From DASQJL01 sp036380835 (GTDB lineage: Bacteria > Eisenbacteria > RBG-16-71-46 > SZUA-252), in NCBI GenBank assembly GCA_036380835.1, contig DASVDZ010000064.1, positions 124,001 to 188,000 on the forward strand: DNA of 64,000 bases. The letters are read 5' to 3'. Below are positions 28,108-36,289 of this stretch, piece after piece (position 1 is the stretch's first letter; each line of letters opens with the position of its first letter). A program made the position numbers and the translations under genes. The notes beneath the pieces were generated by a model. It had not been told where the DNA came from, did no database searches, and saw nothing but the letters and a program-made list of their open reading frames with translations.

Positions 28108-29442
28108 CTACCCGAGCGAGCGGAGCGCCTCCCCGAGGCGGACGATTTCCTCGACGCGGTTGTAGTGGCAGAGGCTCACGCGGACCACGCCCGTCGCCGG
28201 ATCGATCCCCGAGGCCTCGAGGAGCCGCGGCGCGTACATGTGGCCGTCGCGGGCGTGGATCGCGCGCTCGGCGAGCCGCTCGACGATCGCGGCGGGTGGG
28301 ACGCCGTCGATCGTGAACGCCACGGTCGGGACGCGCTCCGCCACGCGGTCGGGATCGGCCTCCCCGAAGATCGAGAGGCGCGGGATCGTCGCGAGCTCGC
28401 GGAGGAGCGCCGCCGAGAGCGTCGCCTCGTACGCGCGGAGCCGCTCCATCGCGGTCCGGAGCGCGGCGCGGCCGGCCTCCGCTTCTCCCTTCGCCCCGCC
28501 TTCCGTCCCGGCGTCGGCGCCCCACGACGCGAGGTATCGCATGGCGCCCGCCATCCCGGCGATCCCCTCGAACGTCTGCGTGCCGGCCTCGAACGCGTCG
28601 GGCGCCTGGTCGGGGATGAAGAACTCGCGCGCGGGCCGAAGGGTGCGGAGGACGTCCGCCCGCCCCCAGAGGAATCCCATGTGCGGGCCGAAGATCTTGT
28701 AGCCGCTGAACGCCAGGAAGTCGGCGCCCAAGGCGGGCGCGTCGATCGGGCCGTGGGGGCCGTAGTGGACCGCGTCGACGAAGACGAGCGCGCCCGCCTC
28801 CCGCGCGATCGCCGCGGCGGCGGCCACGTCCGCGACCCGCCCCGTCGCGTTGGAAGCGAGCGGCATCGCCAGGAGCCTCACCCGCCCGCCGCCCGAGCGG
28901 AGGACCGATCGGAGGTCGTCCGGGTCGAGGCGCGCCTCCCTCCCGCGCACCTTCCAGAAGACCGGCTTCACGCCGTCGCGCTCGAGGCGCAGCCACGGGC
29001 CGACGTTCGACTCGTGATCGAGCTGCGTGACCACGACGCGGTCGTCGGGGCGGAAGAGCGGGCGCGCCCCCTCCGCGATCGCCCGCGTGAGGCTCGTCGC
29101 GTTCGGCCCGAAGAGAATCTCCTTCGGCGAGGCCGCGTTCACGAACGCCGCCAGGAGGCGGCGCGTCTCGGCGATCTGGTCGTCCACGGCCCGCGAGAGG
29201 GCGTACCGGCCGCCCCGCTGGACGTTGTGCTTCGCGTAGTGGTCCCGGACGGCCTCGACGACTTCGTCCGGCACCTGCGCTCCGGCGGCGTTGTCGAAGA
29301 ACGTCTCGCGGTCGCCCGTCTCGCGGAGCGCCGGGAAGCGGCGTCGCGCCGCCACGGCATCGAAACGCGCGGCGTCCGCGGCCTGGGCCGTCTCGCGCGC
29401 CGCGCCCGCGACGGCCGGAGCCTCCGGCCTAGATCCCGACAT
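28108..29442 (-). CDS. cysteine-desulfurase-like class V aminotransferase lacking the catalytic Cys
   Basis: This 444-residue PLP protein belongs to the class V group. YFDNAAGAQ-type start (FFDNAAGAQVPDEV), ASPKEILFGPNATSL, LDHESNVGPWLRL, and Lys in FLAFSGYKIFGPHMGFLWG (the PLP site) are visible. Sequences like this are commonly annotated 'cysteine desulfurase-like, SufS subfamily'. However, at the position of the SufS loop RTGHHCAMP it reads RDGHMYAPR: the catalytic Cys is missing. The only Cys near the end is in VSLCHYN. So desulfurase activity is doubtful; it may be a lyase or aminotransferase. Its start overlaps the Rieske gene by 14 bases. Confidence 0.85.
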   Translation of the reverse strand: MSGSRPEAPAVAGAARETAQAADAARFDAVAARRRFPALRETGDRETFFDNAAGAQVPDEVVEAVRDHYAKHNVQRGGRYALSRAVDDQIAETRRLLAAFVNAASPKEILFGPNATSLTRAIAEGARPLFRPDDRVVVTQLDHESNVGPWLRLERDGVKPVFWKVRGREARLDPDDLRSVLRSGGGRVRLLAMPLASNATGRVADVAAAAAIAREAGALVFVDAVHYGPHGPIDAPALGADFLAFSGYKIFGPHMGFLWGRADVLRTLRPAREFFIPDQAPDAFEAGTQTFEGIAGMAGAMRYLASWGADAGTEGGAKGEAEAGRAALRTAMERLRAYEATLSAALLRELATIPRLSIFGEADPDRVAERVPTVAFTIDGVPPAAIVERLAERAIHARDGHMYAPRLLEASGIDPATGVVRVSLCHYNRVEEIVRLGEALRSLG

Positions 29443-29734
29443 AGACGTCCTCCCCTTCGATCTTCACCTCGAACGTGCGGACCGCGACCAAGTCGGCCTC
29501 GGGCATCTTGCCGGTCTTGACGCTGAACTTCCAGCCGTGCCACGGACAGCGCACGACGTCGCCGGTCAGGAGCCCCTCGCCCAGGTCCCCGCCCATGTGG
29601 GGGCACTGATTCCGGATGGCGTAGACGACGCCCGCGCAACGGAAGAGGGCGACCTTCAGCGGGCCCGCCCAGACGATGAGCCCCTTCCCCTCCTCGACGT
29701 CGGCGTCCTTCGCGACCTTCACGAACTCGGGCAT
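29429..29734 (-). CDS. Rieske [2Fe-2S] ferredoxin
   Basis: This is a 101-residue soluble Rieske protein. The cluster ligands are CPHMGG (Cys44, His46) and CPWHGW (Cys63, His66), the NirD/BphF-like spacing of 16 residues between the pairs. It has no signal or membrane segment, so it acts in the cytosol as an electron carrier. It overlaps the PLP-enzyme gene downstream by 14 bases; the two proteins probably work in one pathway. The iron-sulfur carrier gene lies upstream but a terminator separates them. Confidence 0.92.
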   Translation of the reverse strand: MPEFVKVAKDADVEEGKGLIVWAGPLKVALFRCAGVVYAIRNQCPHMGGDLGEGLLTGDVVRCPWHGWKFSVKTGKMPEADLVAVRTFEVKIEGEDVYVGI

Positions 29735-29763
29735 GTCGGCGGGCGAGGTCTCCCCCTCGGGCG

Positions 29764-29799
29764 AAAAAAGAAAACCGGCGCTCCGAGTGGGAACGCCGG
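29764..29799 (-). terminator. rho-independent terminator of the A-type carrier gene
   Basis: On the minus strand CCGGCG (29799-29794) and CGCCGG (29780-29775) form a stem with a 13-base loop, followed directly by TTTTCTTTTTT (29774-29764). It lies about 30 bases after the carrier's stop and before the Rieske gene, so the Rieske operon is probably transcribed separately or by read-through. Confidence 0.8.
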
Positions 29800-29829
29800 C
29801 TCAGTCTATCAGTCGAATCGCGGAACGGC

Positions 29830-30228
29830 CTAGTGGCTGCCGCAGCCTCCGCCGCTGCCGCCGCAGCCGCACCCGCCACCGGGGGCCGCGCCCTCGCTCT
29901 CCTCGGTCGCGAACGAGGAGCCGCAGCCGCAGCTCTTCACGGCGTTCGGATTGTTGATCTTGAACCCGCCGCCCTGCAACGACTCGTCGAAATCGATCGA
30001 GGCGCCGGTCAGGAACTGGTGGCTCTGCACGTCGACGATCACCTTGACGCCCCCCGACTCGAAGACGAGGTCGTCGGCCGTCGCGGGCTCGTCGGCGATC
30101 TGCATTCCATAGGAAAGGCCCGAGCAGCCGCCGCCCGCCACGAAGACCCGAATGCCTTCGAAGGTGCCGCCGTTCTGGTCCATGATGGTCTTGATCTCGG
30201 CCGCAGCCTTGTCGCTCAGCGTGATCAT
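29830..30228 (-). CDS. A-type Fe-S carrier (IscA/ErpA family) with Cys-rich tail
   Basis: This 132-residue protein delivers Fe-S clusters to target proteins. The three ligands are present: Cys35 in GGGCSGLSYGM, and Cys100 and Cys102 in SCGCGSSF. The region around INNPNAVKSCGCG is typical. The protein is about 25 residues longer than usual; the extension is Gly-rich and adds three Cys (120, 122, 129) and a terminal His (GGGCGCGGSGGGCGSH). The extra ligands could bind metal or iron. ATG 30228 matches the family start; the in-frame extension upstream is not similar. The promoter lies about 125 bases upstream, inside the pyk 3' end. Confidence 0.9.
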   Translation of the reverse strand: MITLSDKAAAEIKTIMDQNGGTFEGIRVFVAGGGCSGLSYGMQIADEPATADDLVFESGGVKVIVDVQSHQFLTGASIDFDESLQGGGFKINNPNAVKSCGCGSSFATEESEGAAPGGGCGCGGSGGGCGSH

Positions 30229-30316
30229 GGGTCTCGAATCCTCCGGTGCGAACCTCTTGGATCGGGCGCTAAGGCGCTGAACCCGAACAGGTTCCGCGCC
30301 AACTACTTTCGATGCC

Positions 30317-30332
30317 CCGATCCGGAGATCGG
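30317..30332 (-). promoter_or_regulatory. leader hairpin of the A-type carrier mRNA
   Basis: CCGATC (30317-30322) and GATCGG (30327-30332) form a perfect 6-base stem with a tetraloop, shortly after the predicted transcription start. TTGACC-GATAGAT-GAGGAG just upstream (minus strand) has a faint likeness to Rrf2/IscR-type sites, which I do not press. The leader is about 120 bases long. Confidence 0.3.
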
Positions 30333-30352
30333 TGCTCCTCATCTATCGGTCA

Positions 30353-30382
30353 ATGATATTCCGCTCTGAACCCCGATGTCAA
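30353..30382 (-). promoter_or_regulatory. predicted promoter of the A-type Fe-S carrier gene
   Basis: On the minus strand a consensus TTGACA (30382-30377) is followed after 18 bases by TATCAT (30358-30353). The -35 box overlaps the pyk stop codon. This would give the carrier its own promoter. Confidence 0.6.
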
Positions 30383-31815
30383 CGCCGGGGCCGATCCGGG
30401 GGGCGCCCCTGCTGCAGGATGCGCATCATGTTGGTGCCGCCCGAACGCGTCGTGGTCCCGGCCATGGCGACGACCCAGTCGCCGCGCTGGAGCATCTTCC
30501 GGTGGATGAGGAGCCGGATTCCCGTCTCCACCATCCGCTCCGCGGTCCGCCAGCGGGGCACCATGACCGGGTGCACGCCCCAGGCGAGCGTGAGGCGGCG
30601 GCACGTCGCCTCGAGCGGGGTGAGGGCGAGGATGGGTGACTGGGGCCGCGACTTGGCGACGAGCCGCGCCGAGTAGCCGGTGTGCGTGAAGATGACGAGC
30701 GCCCTCGCCCGGATCTCGCGCGCCGCCTGGTAGGCGGTGTGCGCCAAGGCGTGCGTCGGCGAAACGAGCGACGCGCCGTCCCCGCGGCGCGGGGCGCGCT
30801 TGGTCGCCGCGAATTCGTCGGCCTCGGAGGCGATGCGCGCCATCGTCCGCACGACCTTCTCGGGGTAGCGGCCCACCGCCGTCTCGGCGCTCAGCATGAC
30901 GGCGTCGGTGCCGTCGAAGATCGCGTTCGCGACGTCCGAGGCCTCGGCGCGCGTCGGCTTCGACGACGTGACCATCGACTCGAGCATCTGGGTCGCGGTG
31001 ATCACCACGACCTCGTTCGCGTTGGCGCGCTCGATGATCCGCTTCTGCAAGATCGGCACGCGCTCGGGGGGATACTCCACCCCGAGGTCGCCGCGCGCCA
31101 CCATGACGCCGTCGGTCGCGTCGAGGATCGCCTCGAGGTTCTCGATGGCCTCGCGGCGCTCGATCTTGGCGATCAGCATCGGCGACTGCTTGGCCGAGCG
31201 CACCAGGCGGCGGAGCCCGATGATGTCCTCGGGGCCCCGCACGAACGACAGCGCCACGAAGTCGACATCCCGGGAGAGGCCGAGCGCGAGGTCCTCGCGA
31301 TCCTTGGAGGTCAAGGACGGCGCCGAGAGCCGGACGCCCGGGAAGTTCACGCCCTTGTGATCGCCGATCGCCCCGCCCACGACGACGCGGCAACGGAGGC
31401 CCTTCCGTCCCTTCCCGAGCACCCGGAGCTCGACCTTGCCGTCGTCGATCAGGACGCGGTCGCCCGCCCCGACGTCGCGCATGAGCCCCGAGTAGATGAT
31501 CGGGACGATGCCCGAGGCGGCGTCGCGCTGCCTGTCCGAGACCCAGACCTCGGAGCCGGTCGAGACCCGGATCGATCCACCCTCGAATTCCCCGACCCGA
31601 AGGCGCGGCCCCTGGAGGTCGAGCAGGAGCCCGACGTGCCTTCCGACGCGCTGCGACGCGGTCCGGACCGCGCGGATCGCGCGCACGTGGTCGGCCCGCG
31701 ACCCGTGGGAGAAGTTGAGGCGGGCCACGTCCATCCCCGCGCGGATCATCCGCGCGAGCACGGCCGGATCGGCCGAGGCGGGGCCGATGGTGGCGACGAT
31801 CTTGGTGCGCCGCAC
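30379..31815 (-). CDS. pyk: pyruvate kinase
   Basis: This 478-residue glycolytic enzyme makes pyruvate and ATP from phosphoenolpyruvate and ADP. Motifs: TKIVATIGPAS at the start, ARLNFSHG with the phosphate-binding loop, the active-site Lys/Glu region MLIAKIERREAIENL, MVARGDLGVE with Mg ligands, and ITATQMLESM. The C-terminal domain carries VIFTHTGYSARLVAKSRP, which in many pyruvate kinases is the allosteric site region. The last 12 residues are Arg/Pro-rich. It stands between a peroxiredoxin and the carrier gene; no operon partner is evident. Confidence 0.96.
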   Translation of the reverse strand: MRRTKIVATIGPASADPAVLARMIRAGMDVARLNFSHGSRADHVRAIRAVRTASQRVGRHVGLLLDLQGPRLRVGEFEGGSIRVSTGSEVWVSDRQRDAASGIVPIIYSGLMRDVGAGDRVLIDDGKVELRVLGKGRKGLRCRVVVGGAIGDHKGVNFPGVRLSAPSLTSKDREDLALGLSRDVDFVALSFVRGPEDIIGLRRLVRSAKQSPMLIAKIERREAIENLEAILDATDGVMVARGDLGVEYPPERVPILQKRIIERANANEVVVITATQMLESMVTSSKPTRAEASDVANAIFDGTDAVMLSAETAVGRYPEKVVRTMARIASEADEFAATKRAPRRGDGASLVSPTHALAHTAYQAAREIRARALVIFTHTGYSARLVAKSRPQSPILALTPLEATCRRLTLAWGVHPVMVPRWRTAERMVETGIRLLIHRKMLQRGDWVVAMAGTTTRSGGTNMMRILQQGRPPDRPRR

Positions 31816-31876
31816 GAGGGCCTAGGCCCCGCGGCGCGCCGGGTGGGCGCGCGGCATCATGGGTCGGTGCCCGCCG

Positions 31877-32749
31877 TCAGACGGCGAGCGTGGCGAGCAC
31901 TTCGTCGGCGTGTCCCTCGACCTTGACGCGGCGGAAGACGTTCTCGACCTTCCCGTCCCGGTCCACGACGAACGTGGTGCGCTCGATTCCCCAGAAGGAG
32001 CGGCCGTACAGGTTCTTCTCCTTGTAGACGCCGTACTGCCGCGAGACCGCCGCGTCGACGTCGGAGAGGAGCGGGAAGGGGAGATTGTATTTCTGGGCGA
32101 ACCGCTGGTGGCTCAAGTCGTCGTCGAGGCTGATGCCGAGCACGACCGCGTCCTTCGCCTCGATCCGCGGCAGATTGTCGCGGAAGGCGCAGGCCTCCTG
32201 GGTGCAGCCGGGCGTGTCGTCCTTGGGATAGAAATAGAGGATCACCCGCTTGCCTCGGAACTCGCTCAGCGTGACGCGGCGGCCGAGCGTGCTCGGCAGC
32301 GAGAACTCCGGTGCCGGCATGCCGACCGTCAGGTTCTCGCCGGGCCAGTCGGGCCCGCCCTGCTTGGAGCTGCGCCGGCGCGGCGGCGGCTCGGGCTCGC
32401 GGTGGGCCGAAGGCGGCTCCATCTCGAGGTCGATCGAGCCCTGGATGCCCGGCGCGGCGCCCTTTCCCTTGCCCGGCGCGGCCTTCGGAAGGCCCTGGGG
32501 GGGACCGGCCGCCTTCTTCTTCGCGGGCGCGGCGCGCCGGGACGGCGCGGGCCGTGCCGCCTTCCGGGCGCCCGCCTTGGCCTTGGCGCTCCTTCCGGCG
32601 GGGGGCGCCGCCTTCTTCGCGGGGCGCTTCTTCGCGCCCCCCCTGGCCTTGGCGCTGGCCCCCTTCGATCGCTTTATCTTCTTGGAGGATTTCGACTTCC
32701 TGGCTTTCGACAATCTACGGGCCTTCCGGGTCGACGCCTTCCCCGCCAT
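31877..32749 (-). CDS. bcp: Bcp/PrxQ peroxiredoxin with histone-H1-like basic extension
   Basis: This 290-residue protein is far longer than the usual 150-160 residues of Bcp. Residues 138-290 form the thioredoxin-fold peroxidase: GMPAPEFSLPSTLGRRVTLSEF, then the peroxidatic Cys182 in DDTPGCTQEAC with the likely resolving Cys187 five residues on, as in PrxQ. Residues 1 to about 105 are Lys/Ala/Arg/Pro-rich (KKRPAKKAAPPAGRSAKAKAGARKA and similar), like the C-terminal tail of histone H1 or the bacterial AlgP/HupB tails; residues 105-137 are an acidic/Pro linker. The tail should bind DNA or RNA, so the enzyme may protect DNA from peroxides. Codon usage looks like its neighbours. Confidence 0.88.
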   Translation of the reverse strand: MAGKASTRKARRLSKARKSKSSKKIKRSKGASAKARGGAKKRPAKKAAPPAGRSAKAKAGARKAARPAPSRRAAPAKKKAAGPPQGLPKAAPGKGKGAAPGIQGSIDLEMEPPSAHREPEPPPRRRSSKQGGPDWPGENLTVGMPAPEFSLPSTLGRRVTLSEFRGKRVILYFYPKDDTPGCTQEACAFRDNLPRIEAKDAVVLGISLDDDLSHQRFAQKYNLPFPLLSDVDAAVSRQYGVYKEKNLYGRSFWGIERTTFVVDRDGKVENVFRRVKVEGHADEVLATLAV

Positions 32750-32860
32750 TCGAGGATCCTCCGGTGGGAGAGGTGGATTCGTAAGCGTTGCCGTCGCGCG
32801 GCATCCTAACCGCAGCGGCGGCCCGGTGCAAGCGGTGGTGGGGCGAGGAGGAAGGCGGCG

Positions 32861-33679
32861 CTAGTCCCGGACGCGCGAATAGGAAAAGACCGATTCGTCC
32901 ATGACGGCGGGGGTCGCCACGTTCTCGAATCGGAGCATCACCGGCTTCCCTTGAAAGCGCCGCGCCAGCGAGAGACGGAGCGGGCCGACCGAGGTCCACG
33001 CCTCCCAGGAGGCTTCCTGGGGAGGCGGCTTCTGTCCCGTCAAGACGTATTCCCACCGATCGATCAGGTGGGTCTTCTTGTTCACGTAGAGCCAGTAGTG
33101 ATCGTCGGACGTGAGGCCGACTCCCTTGTCGAACGTGAGTCCGAGGACGTCGTATTCGACGCCGTCCTGCGTCCGCTCGCTCCGGGCGTACGTGAGGTGC
33201 GCCCCCGGATCGCGGAGCTTGAAGGGCATGATGACCCAGTACGTGTCGTTCACCCACCGCTCGTATCCCATCTGGAGGATGTTCGCGATGTTGGTCGAGT
33301 CGGTGTCGAGGAGGCCGTCGGTGAACGACTTCCCCTTCCGGTCCTTCAGGCTGAAGATCGCCACCACCGTGCGCCCCTTGTCGTCGGGGCCCTCGACACG
33401 GCAGCGCCCGTCCTTCTTGTCCCACCAGTGGCGGAACCGGGCGACCTCCTTGCCGTCTTTCACCACCACGAAGTCGAACCGGAAGTAGGGGATCTTCCGC
33501 CACGTCTCGAGGCCCCCCATCGCGTCGGTCAGCTGTGTGGCGACCGCCGCCGCTTGGGGATCGGCGGTTCCCATCGCCGACGTATCCGCGCGGGCGAGGC
33601 GGGGGACGTGGGTCAGGCCCGCAGCGACGACGAGGGCCGTCGCGAGCGCGGCCGCCGCGACCGCCGAGCGGCGCGACAC
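32861..33679 (-). CDS. secreted LolA-like/DUF6503-like protein
   Basis: This 272-residue protein has a signal peptide (about 1-31, ending LARADT). The mature protein is beta-rich with repeated long strands (PYFRFDFVVVKDGKEVARFRHWWDKKDGRCRVEG, YDVLGLTFDKGVGLTSDDHYWLYVNKKTHLIDRWEYVLTG), the pattern of half-barrel LolA/LolB-like lipoprotein-carrier folds. MGGLETWRKIPYFRF at the start of the domain is typical of this group. Function unknown; likely periplasmic. Its GTG start directly abuts the stop of the peroxiredoxin gene upstream, so the two are co-translated. Confidence 0.78.
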   Translation of the reverse strand: MSRRSAVAAAALATALVVAAGLTHVPRLARADTSAMGTADPQAAAVATQLTDAMGGLETWRKIPYFRFDFVVVKDGKEVARFRHWWDKKDGRCRVEGPDDKGRTVVAIFSLKDRKGKSFTDGLLDTDSTNIANILQMGYERWVNDTYWVIMPFKLRDPGAHLTYARSERTQDGVEYDVLGLTFDKGVGLTSDDHYWLYVNKKTHLIDRWEYVLTGQKPPPQEASWEAWTSVGPLRLSLARRFQGKPVMLRFENVATPAVMDESVFSYSRVRD

Positions 33680-34168
33680 CTAACGAAGACCCTTCAAGGT
33701 CTCGAGAAGCCTGGCGTGATCGGGAAGCTTTCCGATCTCGTGGACCTCGATGAGGCGGATCATGCCCTTCTTGTCGATCACGAACGTGGCCCGCTCCGAA
33801 TAGCCCTCGGGGCGGAGGATTCCGTACCTCTTCGAGACGTCGCCGTGCGGGAAGAAGTCGGCGAGCATCGGATAGTCGATGCCCCCGAGCTGGTCCGCCC
33901 ATGCCTTGTGCGCCGGCACCGAATCGACCGAGAGCCCGAGCACCTGCGCTTCGAGCCCTTCGAAGGTCTGCCGCTCCTTGCTGTACCCCGGCATCTGCAC
34001 CGAGCAGATCGAGGTGAACGCGAGCGGGTGGAATACGAGGACCACGTTCTTCGCGCCCTGGAAGGACGAGAGCGTGACCTGGGCGCCGTTCTGGTCGGGG
34101 AGCGTGAAGTCGGGGGCTAGGTCCCCGACCTTGAGCGTCGCCGTCTGCATCATGGTGGCTTCCGTCAC
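33680..34168 (-). CDS. AhpE-like 1-Cys peroxiredoxin
   Basis: This 162-residue thioredoxin-fold peroxidase reduces hydroperoxides. The peroxidatic Cys55 lies in PLAFTSICSVQMPGY, where the normal PxxxTxxC is kept; it is the only Cys in the protein, so a partner thiol must resolve it. SVDSVPAHKAW and PMLADFFP are family landmarks. The GTG at 34168 has AGGAGAA about 7 bases upstream and is preferred over ATG 34153. It is 37 bases after the acyl-CoA dehydrogenase stop and abuts the secreted protein gene downstream: a three-gene operon. Confidence 0.9.
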   Translation of the reverse strand: MTEATMMQTATLKVGDLAPDFTLPDQNGAQVTLSSFQGAKNVVLVFHPLAFTSICSVQMPGYSKERQTFEGLEAQVLGLSVDSVPAHKAWADQLGGIDYPMLADFFPHGDVSKRYGILRPEGYSERATFVIDKKGMIRLIEVHEIGKLPDHARLLETLKGLR

Positions 34169-34205
34169 GGGTTCGTTCTCCTGGCTTCGGGTTCGGGTCG
34201 GCGGG

Positions 34206-35474
34206 CTACGTCCGGTCCGATTCGACCGTCTCCCGGGTCTCCTCGGCGTGCCGCTTCAGCGACTCCGGGTCGTTCACGCCCGCCTGGACTTCCTTCGGGA
34301 TGTAGTCGAGCAGGTGCTTCAGGCCGTGCGACTCCTTGATGAGGGAGCGCGCCACGACCATCCGCTGCACCTGGTTCGTGCCCTCGTAGATCTGCGTGAT
34401 CTTGGCGTCGCGCATGTACTTCTCGATCGGGTAGTCGCGCATGTAGCCGTACCCGCCGAAGATCTGTACGGCGTCGGTCGTGACCTGCATGGCCGTGTCG
34501 GTCGCGAAGAGCTTGCACATGGCGGCGAGCTTGGAGAGGTTCGCGGCGCCCTCGTCGACCGCCTTGGCCGCGGCGTAGACCAGGCTCCGCGCGGCCTCGA
34601 CTCGGGTGGCCATGTCGGCGAGCATCCCCTGGATCATCTGGAAGGAGATGATCGGCGAGCCGAACTGCTCGCGATGCCCCGCGTAGACGGTCGCGAACTC
34701 GACCGCCCCCTGCGCGAGACCGACCGCCTGGGCCGCGACGCCCGGGCGCGCCTTGTCGAGCGTCATCATGGCGTGCTTGAAGCCGTAGCCCGCGGTCCCG
34801 CCGAGCAGGTTCGAGGCCGGCACGCGGCAGTTCTCGAAGTGGAGCTCCACCACCGGAACGCAGCGGATTCCCATCTTGTCCTCGACCTTGCCGATCCGGA
34901 ATCCGGGCGTTCCCTTCTCCACGATGAAGGCGCTGATGCGGCGGGACTTGGAGTTCGGCTCGGTGACCGCGAAGACGGAGTAGATGTCGGCCGCGCCGCC
35001 GTTCGTGTTCCACTTCTTCTCGCCGTTCAGCACGTAGTGGTCGCCGTCCTTGACCGCGGTCGCGCGGAGGCTGGCGGCGTCGCTCCCCGCGAACTTCTCG
35101 GAGAGCCCGAAGGAGATGAGCCGCTTCCCCTCGGCGATCGGCCTCAGGTACTTCTGCTTCTGCTCTTCCGAGCCGCCCACGATGATCGGGAACGTCCCGA
35201 GCGCGTTGACCGCGTAGAGGACCCCGACCCCGCCGCACGCGCGGGAGAGCTCCTCCACGCAGATGCAGAGGTCGAGCACGCCGCCGCCCGATCCGCCGTA
35301 CTCCTTGGGGATCCAGACCCCCATGAGCCCGGCCGCGGCGAGGGCGTCCTTGATCTCCCACGGGTATTCCTGGAGCTTGTCGTACTTCGCGGCGAGCGGA
35401 CGCACGGCCTTCTCGGCCACCTCGCGTGCCCGCTCGCGCCACATGAGGTTCTGTTCGGATAGCATTCCGGACAA
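34206..35474 (-). CDS. acyl-CoA dehydrogenase
   Basis: This 422-residue flavoprotein oxidises an acyl-CoA to the trans-2-enoyl-CoA. Motifs: ISFGLSEKFAGSDAASLRATA (FAD/substrate region), WNTNGGAADIYSVFAVTE, MGIRCVPVVELHFENCRVP, QMIQGMLADMATRVEAARSLVYAAA, FGGYGYMRDYPIEKYMRDAKITQIYEGTNQVQR; the last holds the catalytic Glu (YEGTNQ). The C-terminal 30 residues are an extra charged tail. The TTG at 35474 has AAGGGGG seven bases upstream; the ATG at 35465 is the alternative. Chain-length preference cannot be read. Confidence 0.95.
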   Translation of the reverse strand: MSGMLSEQNLMWRERAREVAEKAVRPLAAKYDKLQEYPWEIKDALAAAGLMGVWIPKEYGGSGGGVLDLCICVEELSRACGGVGVLYAVNALGTFPIIVGGSEEQKQKYLRPIAEGKRLISFGLSEKFAGSDAASLRATAVKDGDHYVLNGEKKWNTNGGAADIYSVFAVTEPNSKSRRISAFIVEKGTPGFRIGKVEDKMGIRCVPVVELHFENCRVPASNLLGGTAGYGFKHAMMTLDKARPGVAAQAVGLAQGAVEFATVYAGHREQFGSPIISFQMIQGMLADMATRVEAARSLVYAAAKAVDEGAANLSKLAAMCKLFATDTAMQVTTDAVQIFGGYGYMRDYPIEKYMRDAKITQIYEGTNQVQRMVVARSLIKESHGLKHLLDYIPKEVQAGVNDPESLKRHAEETRETVESDRT

Positions 35475-35540
35475 GGGAAGACCCCCTTCCGATGATTGAA
35501 GTTGGGTGAAACCGCCGGCGGATGCCCTGCGGAGTCCCGA

Positions 35541-36227
35541 TTATCCCCGATGACGCCCCGCGTTGCCACCCCGAGTTTTCCGGGGAGCGGGCGCCGGCCG
35601 AGGGGGTCTCTCAGCACGGTACGCAACCGGCCGCCCCGGCGTGACATGGGGATTGCCAGCGACGTAGAAGCGCCAGGGGATGCGGTCCCATGGGGGGGCC
35701 GCCGTCTGGCATCCGATCCGGGGCGAGGTGGCGATCGCCCGCTCCGGAACCGGATCGCCCGGCTCGATCCAGAGGTCGGGGCCCCGGAGGTCGGCCCGGT
35801 TGTGGCGCAGGTCGAGCCCGAACGCCTCCGTGAGCCGGCCCGGGCCGGCCGCGACGAGGCGGGCGCTCTCGATCCCGCGGGCCCGCATCATCCATTCGAT
35901 CCCGTCGAGAGGCTCGGCCGCGCGGATCAGGACCGCGGCCGGCGATCCCTCGGGTTCCGTCACCGCGTTCAGCATGTAGTGCATGCCGTACGTGATGTAG
36001 ACGTAGGCCCGCCCCGGGGGGCCGTAGAGCGGATCGGTGCGGGCGGTCCGCCCCGCCCTCGCGTGGCAGGCCTTGTCCTCCTCGCCGACGTAGGCTTCGG
36101 TCTCGACGATCCGGCCGCGGAGGATCAGATCGGGCGCGACGCGGCGCGCGAGGATCGAGCCCAAGAGGTCGCGCGCGACGGCGACGGTGTTGCGCGCGTA
36201 GAAGGCGCGGGAGTGGGCGCGGGGCAT
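35541..36227 (-). CDS. mpg: 3-methyladenine DNA glycosylase (AAG/MPG family)
   Basis: This 228-residue base-excision enzyme removes alkylated and deaminated purines. The family signature is complete: LLGSILARRV, RGRIVETEAYVGEEDKACHA with the catalytic Glu of VETEAY, then the intercalating Tyr/Tyr region RAYVYITYGMHYMLN, LIRAAEP and GPGRLTEAFGL (GPGKL-type DNA-contact loop). The C-terminal 30 residues are a Pro/Arg-rich extension. It lies alone, divergent from the MFS gene; the promoter of that gene starts 27 bases from its ATG. Confidence 0.94.
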   Translation of the reverse strand: MPRAHSRAFYARNTVAVARDLLGSILARRVAPDLILRGRIVETEAYVGEEDKACHARAGRTARTDPLYGPPGRAYVYITYGMHYMLNAVTEPEGSPAAVLIRAAEPLDGIEWMMRARGIESARLVAAGPGRLTEAFGLDLRHNRADLRGPDLWIEPGDPVPERAIATSPRIGCQTAAPPWDRIPWRFYVAGNPHVTPGRPVAYRAERPPRPAPAPRKTRGGNAGRHRG

Positions 36228-36253
36228 GCGGCGAGTATACAGGGCCCGCGCGG

Positions 36254-36283
36254 TTGACCGGCCGGGAGGCCGCCCCCTACAAT
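36254..36283 (+). promoter_or_regulatory. predicted promoter giving a leaderless MFS mRNA
   Basis: TTGACC (36254-36259) and TACAAT (36278-36283) are separated by 18 bases. The GTG at 36290 begins 6 bases after the -10 box, just where transcription should start. The TTG inside the -35 box is in the same frame and would otherwise be taken as the start codon. No ribosome-binding site precedes either codon at a useful distance. Confidence 0.6.
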
Positions 36284-36289
36284 CGCGCG

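Noticed and set aside
30335..30354. IscR-type operator before the A-type Fe-S carrier
   Set aside because: Only a faint half-site likeness (TTGACC...GAGGAG) and no iscR near; not enough to call.
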